Source: JALYXV01 sp963791545 (lineage in GTDB: Bacteria; Actinomycetota; Acidimicrobiia; Acidimicrobiales; Palsa-688). From it: DNA of 64,000 nt. This document shows, piece after piece, positions 63,585-64,000 of this stretch. Made by a program: the position numbers and the translations under genes. Position 1 is the first letter of the stretch; every line of letters starts with the position of its first letter. The notes beneath the pieces are model-generated. The model saw only the letters and a list, made by a program, of their open reading frames with translations, was not told the DNA's origin and searched no databases. Where the stretch lies: contig CAWBSR010000002.1 of assembly GCA_963791545.1 (NCBI GenBank), forward strand, positions 62,001 through 126,000. The letters are read 5' to 3'.

Positions 63585-64000
63585 TCAGTTGATGACCCGG
63601 CTGCGTTGCGCGACCCCAGGGCCGCCGTAGGGGTAATCGGCCGGCGCGGGATCGCTGACCTGGTCCAGGGCGGCAATCTCGTCACCATCCAGCCGCAGGT
63701 GGGCCGCCCCCAGATTGTCCTCGAGTTGGCTGACCGTCCGGGCGCCCAGGATCACGGCGCTCACCGCGGGTCGCGTCACCAGCCACGCCAGGGCGACCTG
63801 ACCCATCGACACCCCCCGGTCGGACGCGATCCGCTGCACCCGGTCGATGACCTCCCAGGTGCGTTCCGACTGGCGCCGGCGGTCGTAGGCCTCCACCCCC
63901 CGCCCCGGATTCTCGCCCAGGCGGGTGGCACCTGAGGGCCGCACATCACGCTGATACTTCCCGGTCAGCCAGCCCCCGCCGAGCGGACTCCAGGGCAGCA
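63585..64000 (-). CDS. Aldo/keto reductase, C-terminal part; 5' end beyond the window
   Basis: The open frame continues to the window end, where it reads LPWSPLGGGWLTGKYQRDV, a standard segment of the aldo/keto reductase barrel. The visible 138 residues also include GVSMGQVALAWLVTRPAVSA and VILGARTVSQLEDNLGAA, the NADPH-binding end of the barrel, and finish GGPGVAQRSRVIN. The catalytic Tyr/Lys/His half is outside the window. It is an NADPH-dependent oxidoreductase of unknown substrate, transcribed toward the GH3 gene with about 70 bp between. Confidence 0.88.
   Translation of the reverse strand, partial: LPWSPLGGGWLTGKYQRDVRPSGATRLGENPGRGVEAYDRRRQSERTWEVIDRVQRIASDRGVSMGQVALAWLVTRPAVSAVILGARTVSQLEDNLGAAHLRLDGDEIAALDQVSDPAPADYPYGGPGVAQRSRVIN

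Overview
The window is about 70% GC by eye, densely packed, and rich in GTG and TTG starts. It looks like one contiguous piece of an actinobacterial chromosome. An F420-dependent luciferase-type enzyme, a complete C5-pathway haem cluster, a geranylgeranyl/menaquinone-reductase homologue and a split cytochrome b (b6 plus subunit IV) complex with its own ferredoxin suggest a deep-branching actinobacterium of the Acidimicrobiia type. That placement is inference. No rRNA, tRNA or CRISPR array was recognised.

Layout. 1-5788: tetrapyrrole operon hemA(partial)-hemC-cobA/hemD-hemB-hemL. 5829-13671: respiratory block. A minus-strand pair (geranylgeranyl reductase family, monohaem cytochrome c) diverges from a plus-strand operon (small membrane protein, 2[4Fe-4S] ferredoxin, cytochrome b6-like, subunit IV-like, Rieske, dihaem cytochrome c, membrane protein). 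13726-14708: a solitary AbiEi/nuclease-fold gene and a perfect 54-bp palindrome. 14748-29780: complex I operon nuoABC-EFGHIJKLMN, with no nuoD between nuoC and nuoE. 29800-46500: accessory region with tandem repeats, a second AbiEi-like gene, an F420 oxidoreductase, a ClC channel, CsbD and pentapeptide stress-type proteins, a YihY protein, isochorismatase-family remnants, a Ser/Thr kinase with a cell-wall amidase, an internally deleted HNH gene and an ISL3-family insertion sequence. 46597-49561: Lrp/AsnC regulator divergent from an AceE-like 2-oxoacid dehydrogenase E1. 50128-51186: a putative C80-like cysteine peptidase with an injection-system-type leader. 51385-59328: PilZ protein, repetitive Pro/Glu/Val peptide, a PRTase-AMMECR1-AMMECR1-toroid fusion protein, a RiPP-type radical SAM enzyme, then a convergent ABC exporter. 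59430-64000: phosphotransferase, RarD, FxsA, GH3 lipoprotein, aldo/keto reductase (partial).

How the parts work together. The haem operon supplies cofactor for the cytochromes encoded next to it. The quinol-oxidising cytochrome complex and complex I would share a menaquinone pool that the geranylgeranyl-reductase homologue may tailor.

The most novel-looking part is 52276-57458. A tandem-repeat acidic peptide and a four-part fusion protein have strong ribosome-binding sites 24 bp apart, and the fusion gene overlaps a radical SAM/B12-type enzyme that carries the C-x7-C-x2-C motif of RiPP C-methyltransferases. I read this as a candidate undescribed peptide-modification system, possibly exported by the convergent ABC transporter. 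The functional link is inference from gene order and motifs.
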